Shown here one piece after another: positions 56,647 through 64,000 of a DNA stretch of 64,000 nt. The notes under the pieces were generated by a model. That model ran no database searches. It had not been told where the DNA came from and saw only the letters and a list, made by a program, of their open reading frames with translations. The DNA is from Azospirillum brasilense (GTDB lineage Bacteria > Pseudomonadota > Alphaproteobacteria > Azospirillales > Azospirillaceae). Numbering within the stretch: the stretch's first letter is position 1; each line of letters begins with the position of its first letter. Location of the stretch: positions 310,001-374,000 of the forward strand of contig NZ_VITH01000008.1 in assembly GCF_007827815.1 (NCBI RefSeq). Direction: 5' to 3'. A program made the position numbers and the translations under genes.

Positions 56647-56827
56647 TGTCCCCTCGTCACGCGGCCGTAGGCCCATAGTTTCAACGTCAGGTTTCGGCGC
56701 CGTTTCCGGCGTCTTGCCAGTTCACAAATATGCCCAATTCACAGATAGGATAGCCTCGCATATATGAGTGTCCACCGGTGCGCCAGAAGCAAGGCACGCC
56801 GGCTCCCAACCTTTCGAGGCAGCATCG

Positions 56828-57283
56828 ATGTTCGTGAAGAAGCTCGTCCCGGCGGCGATGGCGATCGCCCTGCTTGCGGGTTGCGTCAGCACCTCCAAGG
56901 AAGCCACCAAGAACGCGGAGACCGTCGGCGGCCGGATCTCGTCGACCTACGGCAACGCGTCGGGCAAGGTCGCCTCCTCGGGCACCGGCCCGCTGCTGGG
57001 CGCCTTCATCGGTTCGGCCGCCATCGAGCCGTCGGACGCCGCCGCCGCCGAGACCGCGGCCAAGCGCGCCTACGCCGCCCCGGTCGGCGACAAGATCGGC
57101 TGGACCAACCCGGCGACCGGCCACTACGGCTCGCTGACCACGACGCGCGAGGGCTACAACAACGCCGGTCAGTATTGCCGGGAGTTCCACCAAACGGTAA
57201 CCACGAAGAGCCAGACCGAATTGGCCTACGGAACCGCTTGCAAACAGGCCGACGGTACGTGGAAGATCGTCGCCAATTCGTAA
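56828..57283 (+). CDS. RT0821/Lpp0805-like surface lipoprotein
   Basis: This is a 151-aa lipoprotein: lipobox LLAGC (Cys19), a Gly/Ala-rich region (TGPLLGAFIGSAA) resembling a glycine-zipper segment, and a C-terminal RT0821-type module with IGWTNPATGHYGSLTTTREG, CREF and TACKQADGTWKIV. It is probably anchored in the outer membrane. The ATG at 56828 follows CGAGGCA. It lies upstream of the dnaJ-like gene on the same strand. Confidence 0.8.
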   Translation: MFVKKLVPAAMAIALLAGCVSTSKEATKNAETVGGRISSTYGNASGKVASSGTGPLLGAFIGSAAIEPSDAAAAETAAKRAYAAPVGDKIGWTNPATGHYGSLTTTREGYNNAGQYCREFHQTVTTKSQTELAYGTACKQADGTWKIVANS

Positions 57284-57331
57284 CGCCTCATCCCCGGGCT
57301 TCGGGGTGGAATAACTCTGTCCGTGGACCGC

Positions 57332-58285
57332 ATGCGTGACCCTTACCAAATCCTCGGCCTCACCCGCTCCGCGAGCGCCGACGACATCAAGAAGGCGTAC
57401 CGCAAGCTCGCCAAGGAGTTCCATCCCGACCTGAAGCCCGGCAACGCCGCGAACGAGGAGCGCTTCAAGGAAATCTCGGCGGCCTACACGCTGCTCTCGG
57501 ATTCCGACAAGCGCGCCCGCTTCGACCGCGGCGAGATCGACGCCTCCGGCCAGGAACGGCACCACGGCTTCGGCGGCCGCTCCCGCGCCAACGCCGGACG
57601 CAGCCGCGCCTACAGCGGGGCCGGCGGCAGCGCCGACGACGATTCCTTCTTCGGCGGCGAGGACTGGTTCTCCGACCTGTTCAGCGGCGGGCGCAAGCGC
57701 GGCGGCGCGGCGGGCGGCGGCGCGGGCGGCGGCGCTTCCCGGTCGCGCGGCAGCGACATCAATTACTCGGTCTCCGTGCCCTTCGTCGAGGCGGCGCAGG
57801 GCACCAAGCGGCGCATCAGCCTGTCCAACGGCAAGAGCATCGACGTCACCGTTCCGCCGGGGACGGAGGATCAGGCCAAGCTGCGGCTGAAGGGCCAGGG
57901 GCTCCCCGGCGCCGGCGGCTTCGGGGCCGGCGACGCCATCGTCGAGGTCCATGTCGAGGCGCACCCCTTCTTCACCCGCCAGGGCTCCGACATCCACGTC
58001 GAGGTGCCGATCACCCTGAACGAGGCGGTTCTCGGCGCCACCATCCGCGTGCCGACCGTCAGTGGACCGGTCGCTCTGAAGATCCAGCCGGGGGCCAACA
58101 CCGGCTCCACCCTGCGGCTGCGCGGCAAGGGCGTGATGAACCAGGCGACCAAGCAGGCCGGCGACCAGTATGTGAAGCTGAAGGTCGTCCTCCCCGACCC
58201 GCCCGACGCCGAGCTGGTCAAGTTCATGGAGGAGTGGTCGAGGACGCGCAGCTACGACGTGCGCAAGAAGGCCGGGCTGGAGTGA
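57332..58285 (+). CDS. DnaJ/CbpA-like co-chaperone
   Basis: This is a 317-aa J-domain protein. The J domain (about 1-66) has the HPD motif (FHPDLKPGN), then a Gly/Arg/Ser-rich linker (to about 140) with FFGGEDWFSDLF. A C-terminal substrate-binding and dimer region lacks a zinc finger (GSDINYSVSVPFVEAAQGT; SDIHVEVPITLNEAVLGATI), as in CbpA. It stimulates DnaK ATPase. ATG 57332 is preferred, with a GTG at 57323 possible. It lies 48 bp after the lipoprotein and upstream of the FtsH-like gene. Confidence 0.88.
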   Translation: MRDPYQILGLTRSASADDIKKAYRKLAKEFHPDLKPGNAANEERFKEISAAYTLLSDSDKRARFDRGEIDASGQERHHGFGGRSRANAGRSRAYSGAGGSADDDSFFGGEDWFSDLFSGGRKRGGAAGGGAGGGASRSRGSDINYSVSVPFVEAAQGTKRRISLSNGKSIDVTVPPGTEDQAKLRLKGQGLPGAGGFGAGDAIVEVHVEAHPFFTRQGSDIHVEVPITLNEAVLGATIRVPTVSGPVALKIQPGANTGSTLRLRGKGVMNQATKQAGDQYVKLKVVLPDPPDAELVKFMEEWSRTRSYDVRKKAGLE

Positions 58286-58422
58286 CACCGGCCCGTTAAC
58301 CCTCTCGTCACTTGTATGTCAAAGAATAGTCCTGGACCGAATGCGGTTGATGCCGGGCGGTGGCGCCTTCATCAATGACAGCGATGTGCCGGAAACGGTT
58401 TTCGCTGCCTTTGTAGGACGCC

Positions 58423-60213
58423 ATGCCGCCGATCCCGAAAAAGTATCTGATCGCCCTCGCCGCCGTTGCTGCGCTTCTGCTTGGCTGGTTCGCCATTGCG
58501 GCCTGGGCCGACTACGCGCGCGACGGCGCCGAGGAGATCGCGACCTACAGCGACTTGGTGGCGGCGGCCGAACGGGGAGACATCGCCTCGGTCACCTTCC
58601 GCGGTGACGGGGCGCACGCCGTCACGCCGGACGGCCAGCGGCTCCGCGCCGTCGTTCCGGTCACCGACGATCTTCTGAAGGAACTGCGCGGGCGCAAGAT
58701 CGCCATCGCCTTCGAGGAGGACGCCGGCGGGCTGGTTTCCGGCACCGTCTCCGTCCTGGAGAAGCTGGCGCCCTTCCTGGTGATCGGCCTGCTGATCGGC
58801 GCGCTTCTGCTCAGCGGCGGGCAGTTTCTCGGCGGCAGCCGGGCCACCCGCGTCCGCCCGAGCGACACCGGCACCGTCTTCGCCGACGTCGCCGGGGTGG
58901 ACGAGGCGAAGGACGAGCTTCGCGAGACCGTCGAGTTCCTGCGCGACCCGCGCCGCTTCGCCATGGCCGGCGCCCGCGTGCCCAAGGGCATCCTGCTGGT
59001 CGGCCCGCCGGGCACCGGCAAGACGATGCTGGCCAAGGCCGCGGCCGGCGAGGCCGGGGTGCCCTTCTTCACCGTCTCCGGCTCCGACTTCGTGGAGATG
59101 TTCGTCGGGCTGGGTGCCGCGCGGGTGCGCAGCGTCTTCAAGACGGCGCGGGCCGCCGCCCCCTGCCTGCTGTTCATCGACGAGGTCGACGCCCTGGCCG
59201 GCAAGCGCGGCGAATCCAACTCCCATTCGGAGCGGGAGCAGACGCTGAACCAGCTCCTGGTCGAGATGGACGGCATCGTCAACGGCGGCGCGGGCGGCGG
59301 CGAGGTGGTGGTGATCGCCGCGACCAACCGCGCCGAGATGCTGGACCCCGCCGTGACCCGGCCGGGCCGTTTCGACCGCCACATCCACGTCGCGCTGCCC
59401 GACGTGGCCGGCCGCGAGGCCATCCTGGACGTCCACGCGGGCCGGCTGCGCCTCGCCCCCGACGTCTGCGTCCGCACGGTGGCGCGGGGCACGCCCGGCT
59501 TCTCCGGCGCCGAACTGGCCAACCTGACCAACGAGGCCGCGCTGTCCGCCGCGCGCAACGGGCGGGTCATCGTCGGCATGGCCGATTTCGAGGCGGCGAA
59601 GGACCGCGTCCTGATGGGCAACGAGCGGCGCAGCCTCGCATTGTCCAATCACGAGCGGCGCCTGACCGCTTATCACGAGGCCGGTCACGCGCTGGTCTCC
59701 ATCCGCTGCCCGGAGGCCGACCCCATCCACAAGGCCACCATCATCCCGCGCGGCCGCGCGCTGGGCATGGTGGTGCGGCTGCCGGAGGGCGACCGCGTGT
59801 CGGTGTCGCGCGCCAAGCTGCTCGCCGACATCGCCGTCGCCATGGCGGGGCGCGCGGCGGAGGATCTGGTCTTCGGGCCGGACGCCGTCACCACCGGGGC
59901 CGAGGCCGACTTCCGCGCCGCCACCGACCTCGCCCGCCGCATGGTCACCGCCTGGGGGATGAGCGACGCCATCGGCTATGTCGCCCACGCCGGCAACGAC
60001 CCCGCCGTCGTGCGCTCGGAACGCACCGCCTGGCGCATCGACGAGGAGGTCCGCCGCATCACCGACGAGGGGATGGAGCGCGCCCGCCGCATCCTGGCCG
60101 CCGACCGCGTCGCTCTGGAGCGGATCACCGCCGCCCTGCTGGAACGCGAGACGCTGAGCGGCGACGAGATCGGCGCGCTGGCGGCCGAGGAGCGGGAAAC
60201 CGAAGCGGCCTAA
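58423..60213 (+). CDS. FtsH-like membrane AAA+ zinc protease
   Basis: This is a 596-aa membrane AAA+ metalloprotease. TM1 lies at about 8-28 and TM2 at about 112-132, with a periplasmic loop between. Walker A GPPGTGKT (194-201), Walker B FIDEVDA (251-257) and arginine-finger TRPGRFDRHI are present. The zinc motif HEAGH (418-422) has its third ligand region TGAEADFRAATDLARRM. It degrades membrane and cytosolic proteins. The N-terminus diverges from housekeeping FtsH, and its setting after a J-domain gene suggests an extra, specialised copy. Confidence 0.9.
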   Translation: MPPIPKKYLIALAAVAALLLGWFAIAAWADYARDGAEEIATYSDLVAAAERGDIASVTFRGDGAHAVTPDGQRLRAVVPVTDDLLKELRGRKIAIAFEEDAGGLVSGTVSVLEKLAPFLVIGLLIGALLLSGGQFLGGSRATRVRPSDTGTVFADVAGVDEAKDELRETVEFLRDPRRFAMAGARVPKGILLVGPPGTGKTMLAKAAAGEAGVPFFTVSGSDFVEMFVGLGAARVRSVFKTARAAAPCLLFIDEVDALAGKRGESNSHSEREQTLNQLLVEMDGIVNGGAGGGEVVVIAATNRAEMLDPAVTRPGRFDRHIHVALPDVAGREAILDVHAGRLRLAPDVCVRTVARGTPGFSGAELANLTNEAALSAARNGRVIVGMADFEAAKDRVLMGNERRSLALSNHERRLTAYHEAGHALVSIRCPEADPIHKATIIPRGRALGMVVRLPEGDRVSVSRAKLLADIAVAMAGRAAEDLVFGPDAVTTGAEADFRAATDLARRMVTAWGMSDAIGYVAHAGNDPAVVRSERTAWRIDEEVRRITDEGMERARRILAADRVALERITAALLERETLSGDEIGALAAEERETEAA

Positions 60214-60324
60214 TGGTAAAAATCTTCTTTCACATTCAACGACAAAGATTGCTGCATACGCGCATACATTGGTAAAATGCCGTAGAATTTCCGCACAATC
60301 GTGCGATCAGCATCGGGGCTGAGG

Positions 60325-61134
60325 ATGGCAAAAGCGGTTGCCCGCCGAACGATACTGGCTTTGGCGCTCGCCGGACTGACGGCGGGCGGCCTGCCCTCGT
60401 CCGGCCTCGCTGCAACAGCCGACTCCCCGGCCGGCCCGGTCGCCGTACCGGTGACCATCAAGGTCGGCGCCTACGAGTTCCCCCCCTATGTCACCGAATC
60501 CGGCGGCGGCGTCACACAGGCCCTGCTCGACCTGCTGAACGCAGAGCAGACCGACTTCCGATTCGAGCTGGTCCGCACCTCTCCCCAGCGGCGCTACGAG
60601 GACATGGAGCGGGGCCGCTTCGACCTGATCGCCTTCGAAAGCCTCGCCTGGGGATGGAAGGGGCGCCCGGTGGACGCCTCGCGGGTGTATCTGCGCGACG
60701 CGGAGGTGTTCGTCGCCAAGGCCGGCCCGGGCATGGACCAGAGCTATTTCGACCGGCTCGACGACAAGACGATCCTCGGGCGGCTCGGCTATCATTACGC
60801 CTTCGCCGGCATGACCGCCGACCCGGAGATCCTGGAAAAGCGCTTCAACACCCGGCTGACCGTCACGCATGAGGGCAACGTGCGCAGCGTCGCCGCCGGG
60901 CGGGCCGCGCTGGCCATCGTCACCCGCTCCTTCCTGGCGCAATTCCTCAAGGCCAACCCCGACATGGCGCCGCAACTCCTGGTGTCCGACCGCACCGACC
61001 AGATCTACGAGCACACCATCCTGGTCCGCCGCGATGGCCCGGTCGGCGTCGCCTGGGTCAACGACACCCTTGATCGGCTGGAGCGCAGCGGCGCCCTTCC
61101 GGCGCTGTGGGCCCGCCAGGGAATCACCCAATGA
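60325..61134 (+). CDS. Periplasmic solute-binding protein (SBP_bac_3 type)
   Basis: This is a 269-aa protein with a signal peptide (ILALALAGLTAGGLPSSGLA). The two-lobe binding fold opens IKVGAYEFPPYV, with LLDLLNAEQTDFRFELV, GRFDLIAFESLAWGW and RAALAIVTRSFL. No transporter genes follow. Instead its stop overlaps the start of a SpoIIE phosphatase gene (ATGA), so it may act as a periplasmic sensor subunit. The ATG at 60325 is preferred over a GTG at 60301. Confidence 0.8.
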   Translation: MAKAVARRTILALALAGLTAGGLPSSGLAATADSPAGPVAVPVTIKVGAYEFPPYVTESGGGVTQALLDLLNAEQTDFRFELVRTSPQRRYEDMERGRFDLIAFESLAWGWKGRPVDASRVYLRDAEVFVAKAGPGMDQSYFDRLDDKTILGRLGYHYAFAGMTADPEILEKRFNTRLTVTHEGNVRSVAAGRAALAIVTRSFLAQFLKANPDMAPQLLVSDRTDQIYEHTILVRRDGPVGVAWVNDTLDRLERSGALPALWARQGITQ

Positions 61135-62705
61135 CCGAACTGCGCGCCCTCGCCGTCGGCCGGCGTGACCGCTCGCTGCTGACCCGCATCGGCAGCATCA
61201 TCCTGGTCACCGCCGCCGCCGTGGGGGTGGTCGCCGTGGCCGTGTCGGCCAACATCGTGGAGCACCAGCAGTTCTCGGCGCTGACCAAGCGGGCGCAGCT
61301 GGTCGCCGCCATGCAGACCGACGCGCTGGCCAACCCGATCTGGGAGATCGACGACCGCGCCGTCCGCAACATCATCGATTCGCTGCGCGAGCGCGACCCG
61401 GCCATTCTCGCCGTCTCCGTCTTCGAGCCGGGGCACAGCGAACCGATGGCGGTGTCCGGCAACCCCAGGACCTCCGCCGACTCCACCACCATCGAGAAGG
61501 TCATCGACCTGCGCGGGCGCGACGGGGTGACCCGGCAGGTGGGCACGCTGCGGCTGCTCTATTCGACGGAGGAGGTCCACCGCAACACGCTGGAGGCCCT
61601 GCTGCCGGTGGTCGGGCTGCTGCTGCTGTCCCTGGTCACCGCCATCGCCATCATCAGCGTCATGCTGAACCGCGTCGTGCTCGGGCCGCTGCGGCGGCTG
61701 ACCCAGGCGACCCAGGCGGTCTCCCGCGGCGATTACGGCGCCCGCCTCGCCACCGAGCGGGAGGACGAGATCGGCGTCCTGACCAAAACCTTCAACCGCA
61801 TGGCCGAAACGGTCCAGGACTACACCCAGACCCTGGAATCCCGCGTCCAGGAGCGGACGGAGGCTCTGGCCGACATCAACCGCCGCATCATGGACAGCAT
61901 CAACTACGCCCAGCTGATCCAGTCCTCGATCCTGCCGAAACCCGAGGTTCTGGACAGCGGGCTGGCCCAGCATTTCGTGCTGTGGCGGCCGCGCGACGTG
62001 GTCAGCGGCGATTTCTACTACTACCGCGAGGTCGAGGACGGCTTCCTGATCGGCGTCGCCGACTGCACGGGTCACGGCGTGCCCGGCGCCTTCATGACCA
62101 TGACGGCCAGCGCGGTGCTGAACAACGTGGTCGACGGCATGGGCGCCGCCGATCCCGCGGCGCTGCTCGCCACGGTGGACGAGAAGGTGCGGGCGGCCCT
62201 GCATCAGGACGGCGATGCGGCGAGCTGGGAGGGCGGCTTCGACAACGGGCTGGACCTGGCGCTGTGCTACGTCCAGCCGGCGCGGCGGCGGCTCGTCTAT
62301 GCCGGCGCCCGCCTGCCGCTGGCCATCGCCGGCCCGGACGGGCTGACCGAGATCCGCGCCGACCGCCGCAGCCTGGGCTACCGCGCGTCCGGCCCGACCC
62401 CGCCCTTCACGAATCACAGCCTGGACCTGCAGCCCGACCAGACTTTCTACATCTGCACCGACGGCCTGACCGACCAGTGCGGCGGGGAACGGGGGCGGAG
62501 CTTCGGCAAGCGCCGGCTGCACGGCGTGGTCGAGGAATGCCGCGCGCTGCCGCTCGACCGGCAGAAGGAGCTTATCGAATCCAGCCTGTCCGGCTTCCAG
62601 GGCGACCGCCCGCAGCGCGACGACATCACCATGGTCGGCTTCCGCGTCCGACTGGCCGACGATCCGGCGGTCCCGACGCGGAACACACTGTGGGAAATCG
62701 CGTAA
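61131..62705 (+). CDS. HAMP-SpoIIE PP2C phosphatase (SiaA-like)
   Basis: This is a 524-aa membrane protein. TM1 (IILVTAAAVGVVAVAVSANI) and TM2 (LLPVVGLLLLSLVTAIAIISVML) flank a periplasmic region of about 120 residues, then a HAMP domain (LGPLRRLTQATQAVSRGDYG), a coiled coil and a SpoIIE phosphatase domain (VVSGDFYYYREVEDGFLIGV; DCTGHGVPGAFMTM; RDDITMVG metal site). Architecture matches SiaA of Pseudomonas, but siaB/C/D partners are absent here. It is translationally coupled to the binding protein, suggesting ligand-dependent control. Confidence 0.88.
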   Translation: MTELRALAVGRRDRSLLTRIGSIILVTAAAVGVVAVAVSANIVEHQQFSALTKRAQLVAAMQTDALANPIWEIDDRAVRNIIDSLRERDPAILAVSVFEPGHSEPMAVSGNPRTSADSTTIEKVIDLRGRDGVTRQVGTLRLLYSTEEVHRNTLEALLPVVGLLLLSLVTAIAIISVMLNRVVLGPLRRLTQATQAVSRGDYGARLATEREDEIGVLTKTFNRMAETVQDYTQTLESRVQERTEALADINRRIMDSINYAQLIQSSILPKPEVLDSGLAQHFVLWRPRDVVSGDFYYYREVEDGFLIGVADCTGHGVPGAFMTMTASAVLNNVVDGMGAADPAALLATVDEKVRAALHQDGDAASWEGGFDNGLDLALCYVQPARRRLVYAGARLPLAIAGPDGLTEIRADRRSLGYRASGPTPPFTNHSLDLQPDQTFYICTDGLTDQCGGERGRSFGKRRLHGVVEECRALPLDRQKELIESSLSGFQGDRPQRDDITMVGFRVRLADDPAVPTRNTLWEIA

Positions 62706-62843
62706 CTAAGCGTGAGAGGGTTGCGTGATAGTGCAGCAGGGGGGCCGTCGTGGGGCGAAGTCGCTCGACCTACCATTCGAATTCATATAGTTTCCGCGCC
62801 GGCCCTATGAACAATAAGCACCGGTAACGGGGGAGCAGAGGGG

Positions 62844-63575
62844 ATGGCGGCCGTTACGATCGTTGTCGTCGAGGACGAGGCGTCTCTGCGACGTGACATG
62901 ATCGAGTATCTGCGCAGTTGCGGCTTCGATGCGGTCGGGGCGAAGAATGGGCGCGAACTGGACGAACAGATCGCCTCGCGCCCGGTCTCCTTGGTTGTTC
63001 TGGACGTCAATCTTCCGGGTGAGGACGGTTTCAAGATCGCCACGCGGCTGCGCGAGAATCCCGCCATCGGAATCATCATGGTGACCGCCCGCGGCTCCAC
63101 CGTCGACCGGGTGGTCGGGCTGGAGTTGGGCGCCGACGCCTATCTGGTGAAGCCCGTGGAAATGCGTGAGCTGGAGGCTCAGGCCAAGGCCCTGCTCCGC
63201 CGTCTGGAGACCAGCAACGCCGCCATCGCCACGCCGGCCCCGCAACCTTCCGGCCAGCCCTCCGCGGACGAGGCCAGCTGGGTCCTGGACGCCACGGCCT
63301 GGGCGCTGACCAGCCCGGCGGGCGTGCGGGTCAGCCTGACGAGCATGGAGATGAAGCTGGTCTCGCTGCTGGCCGGGCAGGCCCGCCAGCCGGCGACTCG
63401 TGACCAGATTTCCGTGGCGCTCTACAACCGCCGTTGGAATCCCGACGACCGTTCGATCGACACGGTGGTCGGACGGCTGCGCCACAAGGTGGAGAACGCC
63501 ATCGGCGAGACCGCCCCGGTCAAATCGGTCCACGGCGTCGGCTACGTGTTCTCCGCCCCCGTCCGGATGGTCTGA
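62844..63575 (+). CDS. OmpR/PhoB-family response regulator
   Basis: This is a 243-aa two-domain regulator. The receiver (about 1-120) has the acidic pocket VVEDE, phospho-acceptor Asp in VVLDVNLPG, Thr in VTARG and Lys in LVKPVEM. A winged-helix domain (about 145-240) has VSLTSMEMKLVSLL and RSIDTVVGRLRHKVE, ending VHGVGYVF. It lies downstream of the phosphatase and convergent with a histidine kinase, 33 bp away. The kinase may be its partner, but orientation does not prove it. Confidence 0.9.
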   Translation: MAAVTIVVVEDEASLRRDMIEYLRSCGFDAVGAKNGRELDEQIASRPVSLVVLDVNLPGEDGFKIATRLRENPAIGIIMVTARGSTVDRVVGLELGADAYLVKPVEMRELEAQAKALLRRLETSNAAIATPAPQPSGQPSADEASWVLDATAWALTSPAGVRVSLTSMEMKLVSLLAGQARQPATRDQISVALYNRRWNPDDRSIDTVVGRLRHKVENAIGETAPVKSVHGVGYVFSAPVRMV

Positions 63576-63607
63576 CACCGTTCAGGCGACGGGTTCAGGC
63601 GGTGGGT

Positions 63608-64000
63608 TCAGGCGGCCGTCTCGTCCGGGGGCGTGTTCTTCGGGAAGGTCAGGACGAAGCGCGTCCCCTGCCCCGGCGCGCTGTCCGCCACGATCGTGCC
63701 CTTCAGCGCCCCGACCGCCAGATTATGCACGATGTGCAGGCCGAGCCCGCTGCCTCCTTCGCCGCGCCGGGTGGTGAAGAAGGGGTCGAAGATCCGGGGC
63801 AGATGGTCGGGCGGAATGCCGCGGCCGTTGTCGGCATAGACCAGCCGGACGGTGCCGGGCTCCGGCTCGTCCACGGTGATCGACAGGACGCCGCCCTGCC
63901 CCTCCGCTCCCTGCGCGTCGACGAAGGCGTGGGTGACGGAATTCATCACGAGGTTGGTCAGGATCTGCGACAGCGCGCCCGGGTAGCTGTCGACCACCAG
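63608..64000 (-). CDS. Histidine kinase, C-terminal ATPase domain (5' part missing)
   Basis: The window ends inside this gene, leaving about 130 C-terminal residues. The HATPase_c motifs are clear: the N-box QILTNLVMNSVTHAF, G1 DNGRGIPPDHLPRIFDPFFTT, G2 GEGGSGLGLHIVHN and GTRFVLTFP. This subgroup is the HisKA/HATPase type. The sensor and His-phosphotransfer portions lie beyond position 64000. Confidence 0.88.
   Translation of the reverse strand: MVVDSYPGALSQILTNLVMNSVTHAFVDAQGAEGQGGVLSITVDEPEPGTVRLVYADNGRGIPPDHLPRIFDPFFTTRRGEGGSGLGLHIVHNLAVGALKGTIVADSAPGQGTRFVLTFPKNTPPDETAA

Noticed and set aside
61131..62705. Complete siaABCD biofilm operon
   Set aside because: Only the SiaA-like phosphatase is present; the next gene is an OmpR-type regulator, not SiaB, SiaC or SiaD.

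Overview
The window is a stretch of very GC-rich bacterial chromosome (or chromid) with densely packed genes, many GTG starts and frequent ATGA/GTGA stop-start overlaps. The protein families point to an alphaproteobacterium of the Rhodospirillales, most likely Azospirillum or a close relative. They include DUF2336, DUF1150, an LdtR-like MarR regulator, Tat-exported PhoX, a TreS-maltokinase fusion and soluble MCPs with a C-terminal sensor. That assignment is inference. No rRNA, tRNA, CRISPR array, transposase or phage gene was seen.

Layout. 1-8.5 kb: the end of a response regulator, then glgX, glgB and treS-mak (glycogen/trehalose metabolism), all on the minus strand. 8.6-10.8 kb: a protein that looks like a beta/gamma-crystallin domain joined to an aerolysin-type pore-forming fold, preceded by an AT-rich patch, then a bacteriohemerythrin. 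10.9-13.1 kb: a GNAT acetyltransferase, cysQ and a DUF455 ferritin-like protein. 13.1-18.4 kb: a five-gene operon (acyl-CoA synthetase, SDR, acyl-CoA dehydrogenase, APH-type kinase, DUF6285) whose content matches the lvaABCDE levulinate/4-hydroxy-acid pathway, with a Crp-type regulator transcribed divergently.

19.5-31.8 kb is the most unusual region. It holds an exported caspase-Ig-FGE protein, a CHASE2 class III nucleotide cyclase, a FecR-like/DUF4384 protein, and a five-gene envelope operon (two DUF4399 proteins, a CsgG-like lipoprotein with peptidoglycan-binding and DUF4384 parts, an OmpA-family protein and a small secreted protein). Beside them lies an MscS channel with a cyclic-nucleotide-binding domain. 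Together these could form an envelope-sensing and cyclic-nucleotide signalling module (inference).

31.8-44.8 kb: DUF2336, a MarR regulator, a hydrolase, small proteins, a methyltransferase, the DNA-repair pair Lhr-like helicase/PdeM, a fasciclin protein, photolyase and PhoX. 44.9-46.6 kb: zur and a His-rich zinc GTPase. 46.7-51.7 kb: a membrane protein with a family 2 glycosyltransferase, an SLC13/ArsB-type permease and an MBL hydrolase. 51.9-54.8 kb: a Cys-rich small protein and two soluble chemoreceptor-like proteins. 55-60.2 kb: a CDF efflux pump, pdxH, a lipoprotein, a CbpA-like DnaJ and a short FtsH. 60.3-64 kb: a solute-binding protein, a SpoIIE phosphatase, an OmpR-type regulator and the end of a histidine kinase.

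A family of GC-rich palindromic intergenic repeats recurs at about 16.7, 19.4, 26.0, 36.7 and 46.6 kb. Two members about 160 bp long, at 19.4 and 46.6 kb, are inverted copies of each other.
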